NCBI GenBank assembly: GCA_031286065.1
Contig: JAITUZ010000059.1
Span: 1-64,000 of the forward strand
DNA length: 64,000 nt
Source of the DNA: Candidatus Methanimicrococcus odontotermitis
GTDB lineage: Archaea > Halobacteriota > Methanosarcinia > Methanosarcinales > Methanosarcinaceae
Direction: 5' to 3'
A program made the position numbers and the translations under genes. Below, in pieces: positions 35,010-42,892 of the stretch (the stretch's first letter is position 1; each line of letters starts with the position of its first letter). The notes under the pieces were generated by a model that saw only the letters and a program-made list of their open reading frames with translations, was not told where the DNA came from and searched no databases.

Positions 35010-35648
35010 ATGGCAGTTCAAGACGTAAAGCCGACGCGTTCCGAGCTTCAGGATCTTCAAAAAAGGATCAAACTCTCTCAAAACGGTTACAAACTGTTGA
35101 AAATGAAGAGAGACGGTTTGATTTTGGAGTTCTTTAAAATCCTGAATCAGGCGCGAGGGGTTAGAGAAGAGTTGGATGCGGCGTACGCGAACGCCGTTGA
35201 AAAAGTCAACTTGGCCTCAGCCGTAGACGGGTCATTTGCCCTCAAATCGGCCTCTTTCGCTGTCGATGCTGTTCCGACCATCGAACTCAAAAGCACCAAC
35301 ATTATGGGTGTCGTGGTTCCGAAAATCGAAGGATCCGATGTCCACAAGCCTCTTCACCAGCGCGGTTACGGTCTTGTCGGCACCGATGCCTATATTGACG
35401 ATGTGGCGGACGCTTATGAAATTCTCGTTGAGAAAATTATTGTCGCCGCCGAACTTGAAACAACCATGAAAAGACTTCTTGACGACATCGAAAAAACCAA
35501 GCGCCGTGTCAATGCGCTGGAATTCAAAGTCATCCCGGAGTTTCAGGAACAGGTCAAGTTCATCCGTCTCCGCCTTGAGGAAATGGAAAGAGAAAGCATG
35601 TCAAGTTTAAAGAAAATTAAAAAGAAAAAAGCTGCTTTGCAGTCTTGA
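35010..35648 (+). CDS. ahaD: A-type ATP synthase subunit D
   Basis: 212 residues forming the central rotor shaft, mostly two long antiparallel helices. D-V-K-P-T-R-S-E-L near the N-terminus and L-L-K-M-K-R-D-G-L-I-L-E-F are the family signature; the C-terminal helix is strongly basic. I choose ATG 35010 (M-A-V-Q-D-V-K-P-T) with GAGTG 6 bases upstream over GTG 35001 and ATG 35004. It is the last gene of the operon; no ahaG follows. Confidence 0.95.
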   Translation: MAVQDVKPTRSELQDLQKRIKLSQNGYKLLKMKRDGLILEFFKILNQARGVREELDAAYANAVEKVNLASAVDGSFALKSASFAVDAVPTIELKSTNIMGVVVPKIEGSDVHKPLHQRGYGLVGTDAYIDDVADAYEILVEKIIVAAELETTMKRLLDDIEKTKRRVNALEFKVIPEFQEQVKFIRLRLEEMERESMSSLKKIKKKKAALQS

Positions 35649-35654
35649 TTTCGG

Positions 35655-35690
35655 CAGAAGAGTCTTTTGACTTTTCTGTTTTTTTACTTT
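35655..35690 (+). terminator. Terminator of the A-ATPase operon
   Basis: CAGAAGAGTC (35655-35664) and GACTTTTCTG (35669-35678) form a 10-bp stem with a TTTT loop, then TTTTTTT. The 35-base stretch from CTTGATTT through this stem is almost the same as the terminator of the cassette genes at 59 and 60.7 kb. Confidence 0.75.
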
Positions 35691-35760
35691 TTTGTATCTG
35701 TATGTTTTTAAACTCAAATTATGGTATTATTCATTAAATACTTTAAATTATTAAATTTAA

Positions 35761-35967
35761 TGTGCATATTTTTACGACAGTCCTATTATAAGTACTTCAG
35801 GTGTCACTCATAAAGTTGTAAACTTGGAAGGTGCAGAATCGGTTGTCGGTGGCTATTTTTCGAATGCAAATTGGCAAGTACAATCAAATTATATTAGGTT
35901 ATTCAACTCCGGTACCTTTGGTCAAAATGCATCAAATAATGGCAATGCAACACAAATCACAAGATAA
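35761..35967 (+). pseudogene. Orphan 3' fragment of a gene
   Basis: A frame of 68 codons with coding-like composition, ending in TAA, has no start codon and is closed upstream by two stops (TAA at 35752 and 35758). The product is rich in Gly, Asn and Ser (S-G-V-T-H-K-V-V-N-L-E-G-A-E, then N-S-G-T-F-G-Q-N), as in secreted surface proteins. I read it as the leftover C-terminus of a decayed gene. The rest of 35691-36318 is AT-rich, has no gene, and ends with the GGTGA site of the next gene. Confidence 0.4.
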
Positions 35968-36318
35968 CGGGGTAAAATATGTTTCAGAATCAACAAAAAG
36001 AAGTGTTATGTAACTTTTTTACTCAGCCGCTGCTGTTTGTATTGTCGCGCCTGCGATTTTCCTCTCCGGATATTAATTAACTTTTGTACCTTCATTTCCA
36101 TCCTTTCCGGAAAAAGTTCGGAATTACTTGTTCAAATAAATATATAATTGAAGTCTTTGTATATTTACAAAATCTGACTTTCAAAAAAGAAATTCTGCGG
36201 GTTTTATTCGGATTATTTCGAAATTTTGCAGATTTTTGAAATTATGCCGGTTTAATGGCAATTCATTTCTGTAAATCCTTTTTATCCGAAATCTTAATTT
36301 ATGAATCGGTGACGTCTG

Positions 36319-37251
36319 ATGTCCGAAAATCAAAATGAATCTGTTCCTCTTCAGCAAACAAAAACGGAAAGAATCACAAATATTCTGTCTTTTTTCGTTT
36401 CTGCTTTTTTAACTCTCAGTTTTATCATTTTTTATCCGAAATCCAATACTGAATATTTGATGTTCGCGCGGCTTTTCTTTTTCTTTTTTGCCTGCGGTTC
36501 AGGTTTTATCGGCGGCGTGTCTCTCATTCGTCTCATCAGCAACAGAAAATATATTGTCCAAAAATATATCCGCATTCAGATCGCGTCCGTTCTTATCGTT
36601 TTATTGCAGTGGGGAATTCTTATTCTCGCATCGGGCGTGACAACTGATCTTTCTCTCACGGGTGCAATTCCTCGTGAATCGTTTTTGGTTTTATCAGCGT
36701 CAGCATTTGCTGCAGGCGTTTTTATTCAGATTTTGATGGTTTATACAGATGATATTGCTGAAAAGTTTCAAGGTGTCAAAAGCGGTGAAAATGCAAAAAG
36801 CCGGGCGAGGATGCCGGATAAGAAAACGAAATGGCTGAATTCTTTTCAGTTTGCGGGGGCTCTGTTTATTTTATTTTTCTTTTCTATTTTTTGTTCTGAG
36901 CCTGATGAAGAATTTTTAAAAATAGCACGGCATTTCGGTTACATGTTTCCGGGCATTCTCGGGGTGAGTGTCGGCGCCTCTTTATTCGATTCGATCAGCG
37001 GCCGAAAACAAACAAAACCGAGAAATGAAGGGGAACTTGTCATTTTTATGATTGTTCTTATCATCATCGTTCTCGCTCTTATTTTCGGTCTTGGCATCTA
37101 CAATTATTATGAATTTGTCCGCTCCGGCATTATTCTTCCGCCTCTGCTGAAATTTTCGGGAATTCTGTTTCTTGCCGGCATTTGTGTACGCTGGGCCGCT
37201 CTTTATTTGGATGATTTTGTTGAAAAACGCCGATCGAAAAAGGAATTATAA
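36319..37251 (+). CDS. Integral membrane protein, internally duplicated, unknown function
   Basis: 310 residues with about eight membrane helices in two similar halves (about 20-155 and 172-305). Matching elements are F-A-R-L-F-F-F-F with G-G-V-S-L-I-R-L-I-S-N-R-K in the first half against I-A-R-H-F-G-Y-M with G-A-S-L-F-D-S-I-S-G-R-K in the second. Each half ends in a helix followed by T/L-D-D-I/F-A/V-E-K. A charged linker of about 30 residues joins them. GGTGACG precedes the ATG. I recognise no family. Confidence 0.75.
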   Translation: MSENQNESVPLQQTKTERITNILSFFVSAFLTLSFIIFYPKSNTEYLMFARLFFFFFACGSGFIGGVSLIRLISNRKYIVQKYIRIQIASVLIVLLQWGILILASGVTTDLSLTGAIPRESFLVLSASAFAAGVFIQILMVYTDDIAEKFQGVKSGENAKSRARMPDKKTKWLNSFQFAGALFILFFFSIFCSEPDEEFLKIARHFGYMFPGILGVSVGASLFDSISGRKQTKPRNEGELVIFMIVLIIIVLALIFGLGIYNYYEFVRSGIILPPLLKFSGILFLAGICVRWAALYLDDFVEKRRSKKEL

Positions 37252-37276
37252 TTCTGACAGATTTCACTGTCAGAAT
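37251..37276 (+). terminator. Hairpin after the duplicated membrane protein
   Basis: ATTCTGACAG (37251-37260) and CTGTCAGAAT (37267-37276) form a perfect 10-bp stem with a 6-base loop directly at the stop codon. The following 310 bases to 37585 hold no gene; TTTATTTATATG near 37458-37469 may be the TATA region of the next gene and AGGGAG at 37574 its ribosome-binding site. Confidence 0.6.
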
Positions 37277-37585
37277 CGTTGGAGCTTCAATGAAGTCAAA
37301 TTTATTTCAGTTCATTTTTTATTTTTTGAATCATCTTATATGAAAATTAACACCGTCCTTTTTTGATCTTTTATGTTTTTGTTTTTTTATCTTCCATTTT
37401 CGGTGATTCTCAGATTTCAATTTATTTTTTTAATTTATCGGGTTATGAAAATTAAAAATTTATTTATATGTGCCGCCCGTCTCTTTTTTGACCTCATTTC
37501 GGGAAATCCGTTCATCTGAATCTGATCACCTGAATCATGGCAGTTGTCAGACGATTGATATTTTACAAATATTTAGGGAGATATA

Positions 37586-38221
37586 ATGGTAAAATTTACA
37601 AAAAAACAGTTTGCTTTATTTTCGGTTGCTTTAATTGCCCTTATTGCAGGAACGGCCTCAATTTTAATATTTTGCGAAAAAGGATTATTCCCCTCTTTCA
37701 ACGGAGATGATGATATTTTACGGATTCATTTATCTTATGCTGTTGATGTTTCCAATCCGTATGAACTTGTCGGCGACGCTGATTACGTCTTTGCTGCCAA
37801 AGTCGATAAAATGGTCGGCAATACGTATAATAATCCGTTCGTGTATTCGCATACGAATTATATGATTACAGTTCTTGACAATATCAAGGGAGAACTCGTT
37901 GCCGATGAATCTATTCCGATTGAAAAGTCAGGCGGTCTCGGTAAAGACGGAAAAACGATAACGCTTCATTAAAACGATTCCCTTCCTGAAGTCGGAAAAG
38001 TTTATGTTTTCCTGGCTTATGCGCAGCCTGACGGGACGCTTCTCATCGCGGGGCCGAATTCAAACATTGAAATCGGTTCGGTTGACTCTTTTGAGGCGGA
38101 TTCGGTATTTTCAATCCGTGAATCGCCCGAGTATTTGAAAATGATCGACGCTTATGAAAATCAAATCGTTCGCGAGCGCGGCAGAATGGTTTCGATATAC
38201 GACGCAAACGCCGAAAATTAA
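37586..38221 (+). pseudogene. Cassette partner gene broken by one in-frame TAA
   Basis: A paralogue of the partner genes at 59190 and 60876. The frame runs intact from ATG 37586 to TAA 38221 (211 codon positions) except for one TAA at 37970-37972, where the copy at 60876 has the Glu of L-H-E-N-D-S-L-P. A single GAA to TAA change explains it. After it, N-D-S-L-P-E-V-G-K-V-Y-V-F-L-A-Y-A-Q-P-D continues in the same frame to a normal C-terminus (S-I-Y-D). Signal/membrane helix 8-31, core 55-165. TAA is not a pyrrolysine or selenocysteine codon. There is no protease gene beside it. The 128-residue N-terminal product could still be made. Confidence 0.88.
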
Positions 38222-38235
38222 GAAAAAGATATCGG

Positions 38236-38277
38236 TTTTGATTTTGGCAGAAGAGTTTTTTCTTCTGTTTCTTTTTT
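38236..38277 (+). terminator. Terminator of the broken partner gene
   Basis: TTTTGATTTTGGCAGAAGAG leads into CAGAAGA (38248-38254)/TCTTCTG (38261-38267) and a T-rich tail. It is a shorter version of the terminator seen at 35655, 59027 and 60713. Confidence 0.6.
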
Positions 38278-38433
38278 GATACGAATCTACTTTTTTAGCG
38301 TTTCGAATTGAGGCGGCTTCAAGCCTGAGTAAGCCGAACGCCGTAAATCTCAAATGTTCATTGTACGGCGGAGAGGAATGCATATATACAATGAACACTT
38401 TTGCACATACTAGAACAAAATAGGACATCAATT

Positions 38434-39936
38434 ATGCTGAATATCACCACATTTTTAGACGCGAATATGCGCCGCCTCTCAAAAAATGTTTTTTATTGCC
38501 CGGAGCGGGAGGCGTATTACACCTCCGCCGAAATCCTTTCAATTTCTTCGGGACTCGCCGAAAAATTGAGGGAGAAGGGAATCGGAAAAGGCGATCGCGT
38601 TTTAATTTATTTGAATAATTCTCCCGAATACTTATTTTCTTATTTTGCGATTTGGAGAATCGGCGCCGTTGCCGTTCCGACAAACCGCGTCTATACAAAA
38701 TCCGAATTGGATTACATGATCCGAAATTCCGGCGCCTGTTTGGTAATCACTGATGAAGCCGGCGCGGGTTTATTTGATGAAAATCCGAGTTTTTCCGTTT
38801 TCATTCCGGCGGGAATCGAAGAGATGAGAACTTATCCGATTCTGCCGCCGACGCCGACAGAGCCCGAAGATTTGTGCCAGATTCAATACACTTCCGGGAC
38901 AACCGGTCAACCCAAAGGCGCGATGCTGACGCACGGCAACTGGCTGGCCGCCGTCTCTAATGAGACAGACGTCATGGAATTTACGGAGTCGGACGTTTAT
39001 TTGGGTATCTATCCGATGGGACATGTCGGCCTCAGCTGGGGCATTTCCGCTTTGCGGGCAGGGTCGCTTTACATCATGATGGAACGCTATGATTTGGAAA
39101 ATTATCTGCGCTTGATAGAAACGCACGGCGTGACCGCCCTTTCCGGAATGCCGCCGGTGATCCATTCATTCGTCAGCTGCCCGCCGGAAACCGAAGAGCG
39201 CGTCAAGACCGTTCGTGAAATCATTTCAGGCGGCGGTCCGCTTCACCACGAAATTTGGAAAGCGTTTCACTGCCGGTACAATATCCCTGTCGTCAACGCT
39301 TACGGCCTTTCCGAAACAATCGTCATCGGGACCGGAACCGTCATTCGCCCTGTTGATTACGCGGCCGCCGACAAATTCCAAAGCGTCGGACATCCCGTCT
39401 GCTTCTCGGAAGTCAAAATCGTTGATGAAAACGATGCGGTCCGAGAGCTTGAGCAGGGCGGAATCGGTGAAATCGCACTTCGAGGACCGGCTGTCGCGAA
39501 AGGATACTACGGACTTCCGGAAGAATCAAAAAAAGTATTTTTGGAAGACGGATGGTTTTTGACGGGCGACATCGGCTATCTGGACAAAGATCTGCGCCTC
39601 TGCTTAACGGACCGGAAAAAAGATATGATTGTCATGTCGGGATGGAAAATTTACCCGACAGAAGTCGAAGACGTTTTGCTCCGGCACCCGTCGGTCGCAG
39701 ACATTGCGGTCTTTGGCGTCGCGCACCCGCACCGCGGCGAAATTCCCATCGCCGCTGTTATATGGCGCGCGGGTTGTGAGAACCCTGCAGAGCTTTCTGA
39801 CTTTGCAAAAAAACATTTGGCCGGTTATAAAGTCCCGAGACATATTTTGACGGCGGAGGAGCTGCCGCGTGTCAGCGGATGGAAATTGCTCCGCCGGGAA
39901 CTGCGCGAAAAATATGAACTGATGTTTTCGGAATAA
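38434..39936 (+). CDS. AMP-forming acyl-CoA ligase family protein
   Basis: 500 residues of the adenylate-forming ANL superfamily. The P-loop Y-T-S-G-T-T-G-Q-P-K-G is near 148. N-A-Y-G-L-S-E-T near 287, L-T-G-D-I-G-Y near 371, D-R-K-K-D-M-I near 388 and the hinge G-W-K-I-Y-P-T-E-V-E follow. The catalytic Lys is in V-S-G-W-K-L-L-R-R near 484, where the residue before Lys is Trp instead of Gly. It activates a carboxylic acid to acyl-AMP and then acyl-CoA; the acid (fatty or aromatic) is unknown. AGGA before ATG 38434 supports the start. The ECF transporter follows after 95 bases. Confidence 0.88.
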   Translation: MLNITTFLDANMRRLSKNVFYCPEREAYYTSAEILSISSGLAEKLREKGIGKGDRVLIYLNNSPEYLFSYFAIWRIGAVAVPTNRVYTKSELDYMIRNSGACLVITDEAGAGLFDENPSFSVFIPAGIEEMRTYPILPPTPTEPEDLCQIQYTSGTTGQPKGAMLTHGNWLAAVSNETDVMEFTESDVYLGIYPMGHVGLSWGISALRAGSLYIMMERYDLENYLRLIETHGVTALSGMPPVIHSFVSCPPETEERVKTVREIISGGGPLHHEIWKAFHCRYNIPVVNAYGLSETIVIGTGTVIRPVDYAAADKFQSVGHPVCFSEVKIVDENDAVRELEQGGIGEIALRGPAVAKGYYGLPEESKKVFLEDGWFLTGDIGYLDKDLRLCLTDRKKDMIVMSGWKIYPTEVEDVLLRHPSVADIAVFGVAHPHRGEIPIAAVIWRAGCENPAELSDFAKKHLAGYKVPRHILTAEELPRVSGWKLLRRELREKYELMFSE

Positions 39937-40031
39937 TTTTCTCATGCGCCCGCTTTGCAAAACCGGAATGCGCCGCCGATAAAATAACATATCAGAATGA
40001 AGAAGCATTTAGGAATCAGAACAGATCATCT

Positions 40032-42056
40032 ATGAAATCAAGAGATATCGCGCTTGTCGGCATACTGCTTGCCGCGGGCGCCATTGCCAGATACATTTCA
40101 TTATTTATACCGGGCGCGATTGTCGCCAACTTAACAATCGCATTTTACTGCCTGGCCATTATTTTAGTTGTCCCGAAATACAAAGAAGCGCTCGGTATCG
40201 GCTTGGTCGCGGGCATCATTTGTGCCGTGTTCAGCCACTCCGTGTTTCCGCTCGGAAATTTGATTTCCGAGCCAATCGGAGCGGTCGTTTGCCTTTTCGT
40301 TTATAAGCTTATCCGAAACAAAGCCGGAATGATGTCTCCGATCGCGGCTGCGTCCATTGCAACGCCCGCGAGCGGTTTGTCGTTCATCGTCGTCATGTTT
40401 TTAGCAACGATTGCGCCGACAGGAGCGACAGCGGCCACCCTGATTTCAATGATGGGGACGCTTTCTGTCATCGTTCTCGGCGCAACCATCGCAAACGCCA
40501 TTATCGTTCAAGTGATTGCCGTTCCGGCAATGCTTGTGATGCAGAATGCGAAGCCGATACAAAGAACGATTCATGAAACGCCTGCCGATAAAGAAACCGT
40601 CATCCGGCTCAGCGGTGTCAGCTATGCTTACGGCGGCGAAGACGATCGAAAAGTGTTGGAAAATATAACGCTGGACATCGGAAAAGGCGAATTTGTCGTT
40701 GTGACCGGACCTTCCGGATCCGGAAAAACGACATTCTGCCGAACCGTAACAGGCGTTATTCTGCATTCGTACGGCGGCTCCGCGGAAGGAGAAATTACCA
40801 TTATGGGAAAATACGCCGATGAATACAAAGACATGGAAGAGCTCAGCTTTGAAGTCGGCATGGTTTTTGACGACGCGGACGCTCAATTGATATTCACGAC
40901 CGTCGAAGAAGAAATCAAAACGGGACTTGAAACGCGCAAGCTGAAAGAAAATGAAATCAGCAGGAAACTGAATTATTTGTATCATCTCACCAATACCGGC
41001 AGCATCAAAGACCGTGCGCCGCATACGCTTTCCGGAGGACAGAAGCAGCGTGTCGCGTTTGCGGCCGCTCTCTCTAAAGAAACGCCGATATTGGTGCTGG
41101 ATGAAGCGACTTCCGAACTGGATAAAGAAGCCCGGAAACAAGTCTATTCGGTTTTGAAATCATTGACGGATTCCGGAAAAACAGTGATTTTGGTGGAACA
41201 TATGGTTGACGAGACCGAAGAATACGCGACTCGCCGGATTCATTTGGAAAACGGAAAAATCGTCTACGACGGCGTTCCGGTCAAAGATTCGGCAGTTATC
41301 CCCGAATTTGAACGGCTTCCGGCCGAGAGGAAAAACGCCGCCGTTTCCGCAAAAAATTTGGTTCATGTTTACGGCAATGGCCTGAAAGCCTTAGATGATG
41401 TGTCAATGACGCTTTACGCCGGCGAAATTGTCGCCGTTGTCGGTGAAAACGGATCCGGCAAAACGACGCTTATCAAACACTTAAACGGTCTCTTGCGCCC
41501 GACAGCCGGAACCGTTGAAATTTTTGAAAAGGATATTGCAGGAATGCGCGTTCCCGAAATTTCAAGCCGGGCCGGATTGGTTTTTCAGAATCCCGATACC
41601 ATGCTTTTTGAAAATACTTGTTTCAAAGAGATTTTGTTCGGCTTGAAAAACATCGGTAAAGAAAACGATAAAATCGCTTTGAAAGCGCTGGAAGAAGCCG
41701 GTCTTTCGGAAAAGAAAGACATCAATCCGCGCCGTCTCAGCCGCGGAGAACGGCAGCGATTGGCTTTGGCTTGTGTTTTGGCGATGGGGCAGCCGATCAT
41801 TATTCTGGACGAGCCGACAACGGGATTGAATTTGGAAGAATCTTTTGAGATTATGGAACTTTTGATGAAAATCCGAAACGACGGAAAAACGATTTTGATG
41901 GTCACGCACAGCCCGAAAATCGCGGAAATCGCCGCCGACAGAATTATTGAAATGAGCGGCGGAAAAATTCTCCGTGTCGTTGACGGGAATGCCGGAAGCC
42001 GAATCGCCGGTGAGCTCCTCAAAAGCACGGATATTGAAATCGCCGGAGGTGTCTGA
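40032..42056 (+). CDS. ECF transporter: S component fused to two ABC ATPases
   Basis: 674 residues joining three parts of an energy-coupling-factor vitamin/metal importer. Residues 1-180 are a membrane S component with about six helices (I-L-L-A-A-G-A-I-A-R near 12). Residues 195-420 are ATPase 1: Walker A G-P-S-G-S-G-K-T near 230, L-S-G-G-Q-K-Q-R near 335, V-L-D-E-A-T. Residues 440-665 are ATPase 2: G-E-N-G-S-G-K-T near 475, L-S-R-G-E-R-Q-R, I-L-D-E-P-T. The T component follows one base later. Normally S, A and A' are separate chains. The N-terminal part resembles S components of the TrpP/thiamine-type group, but substrate is not certain. Confidence 0.92.
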   Translation: MKSRDIALVGILLAAGAIARYISLFIPGAIVANLTIAFYCLAIILVVPKYKEALGIGLVAGIICAVFSHSVFPLGNLISEPIGAVVCLFVYKLIRNKAGMMSPIAAASIATPASGLSFIVVMFLATIAPTGATAATLISMMGTLSVIVLGATIANAIIVQVIAVPAMLVMQNAKPIQRTIHETPADKETVIRLSGVSYAYGGEDDRKVLENITLDIGKGEFVVVTGPSGSGKTTFCRTVTGVILHSYGGSAEGEITIMGKYADEYKDMEELSFEVGMVFDDADAQLIFTTVEEEIKTGLETRKLKENEISRKLNYLYHLTNTGSIKDRAPHTLSGGQKQRVAFAAALSKETPILVLDEATSELDKEARKQVYSVLKSLTDSGKTVILVEHMVDETEEYATRRIHLENGKIVYDGVPVKDSAVIPEFERLPAERKNAAVSAKNLVHVYGNGLKALDDVSMTLYAGEIVAVVGENGSGKTTLIKHLNGLLRPTAGTVEIFEKDIAGMRVPEISSRAGLVFQNPDTMLFENTCFKEILFGLKNIGKENDKIALKALEEAGLSEKKDINPRRLSRGERQRLALACVLAMGQPIIILDEPTTGLNLEESFEIMELLMKIRNDGKTILMVTHSPKIAEIAADRIIEMSGGKILRVVDGNAGSRIAGELLKSTDIEIAGGV

Positions 42057-42057
42057 A

Positions 42058-42846
42058 ATGGACGACATCATGCAATTTGTTCCCGGAAACGGCTTATTCC
42101 ACCGTTTGAATGCGATGACGAAAATCATCTTCGCCGTCTGCATGCTGTTTGCCGCAGTCCTTACGGATAATTTGTACCTGCTGGCGGCGATTATTTCTGT
42201 AATTGCCGTGCTTGCGCTGGTCTCGGGACTCGGGAAAGCACTTGTGCAACAGCTTCCGATTCTGATCATCCTCAGCGTTCTTTTAATTCTGCTGACGGTT
42301 TTGACGATGAAAGAAGGAGATTTGCTGTTCTGTTTGATTCCAATCGGCATCGGCTATCTTCCTGTAACATCCGGCGCCGTTTTATTCGCCGTCGCAATGA
42401 GTCTTCGATTCGTTGTTCTGATTTCTTCATTCCAGATGCTTGTGATTTCAACAAAGCCGAGTGAATTGGTGAACACGCTTTATGTTCTGCGCGTGCCGAG
42501 CGATTACGCGCTGATGTTTTTAATTGCGATTCGCTTTATTCCGACATTGCAGCGTGAAGGCGTCCGAATCAACGAAGCCCAGCTTTCCAGAGGATACAAT
42601 CCGGGAGGCGGTTTTATCGGGAAAATGAAACAAGTCGGTCCTGTTATGCTTCCTTTGATGCTGAACTCGCTTTCGAAAGCGGATACGCTCGGCTTGACGA
42701 TCGACATGCGCGGATATCGGAAAGCGTCGGAGAACCGAAGAAAAATAAAATACAAAGCGGCCGATTTGGTTTTGATTTTACTGGCGACGGCAATATTCGG
42801 GCTGACGATTTTGATCCGTTTCGGAATCCTCGGCATTCCTTTGTAA
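42058..42846 (+). CDS. ecfT: ECF transporter T component
   Basis: A 262-residue membrane protein (about six helices) that couples the S component to the ATPases. R-F-I-P-T-L near 161 and the two basic coupling motifs, L-S-R-G near 177 and M-R-G-Y-R near 219 (Ala-Arg-Gly type), are in place. GGAGGTG lies in the last codons of the preceding gene and ATG 42058 follows its TGA by one base, so the two are cotranslated. Confidence 0.93.
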   Translation: MDDIMQFVPGNGLFHRLNAMTKIIFAVCMLFAAVLTDNLYLLAAIISVIAVLALVSGLGKALVQQLPILIILSVLLILLTVLTMKEGDLLFCLIPIGIGYLPVTSGAVLFAVAMSLRFVVLISSFQMLVISTKPSELVNTLYVLRVPSDYALMFLIAIRFIPTLQREGVRINEAQLSRGYNPGGGFIGKMKQVGPVMLPLMLNSLSKADTLGLTIDMRGYRKASENRRKIKYKAADLVLILLATAIFGLTILIRFGILGIPL

Positions 42847-42892
42847 AAAATGAGGATGAAGCACTGAAAAATTCGATGAATCGGCGGATTTT

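Noticed and set aside
35649-36318. A missing ahaG gene after ahaD
   Set aside because: Methanosarcina operons may carry a small ahaG here, but I find no frame with start signals; the operon ends in a terminator seven bases after the ahaD stop.
37970-37972. Recoding of the in-frame stop in the orphan partner gene
   Set aside because: The codon is TAA. Pyrrolysine uses TAG and selenocysteine TGA, so translation through it is not expected; a nonsense mutation is simpler.
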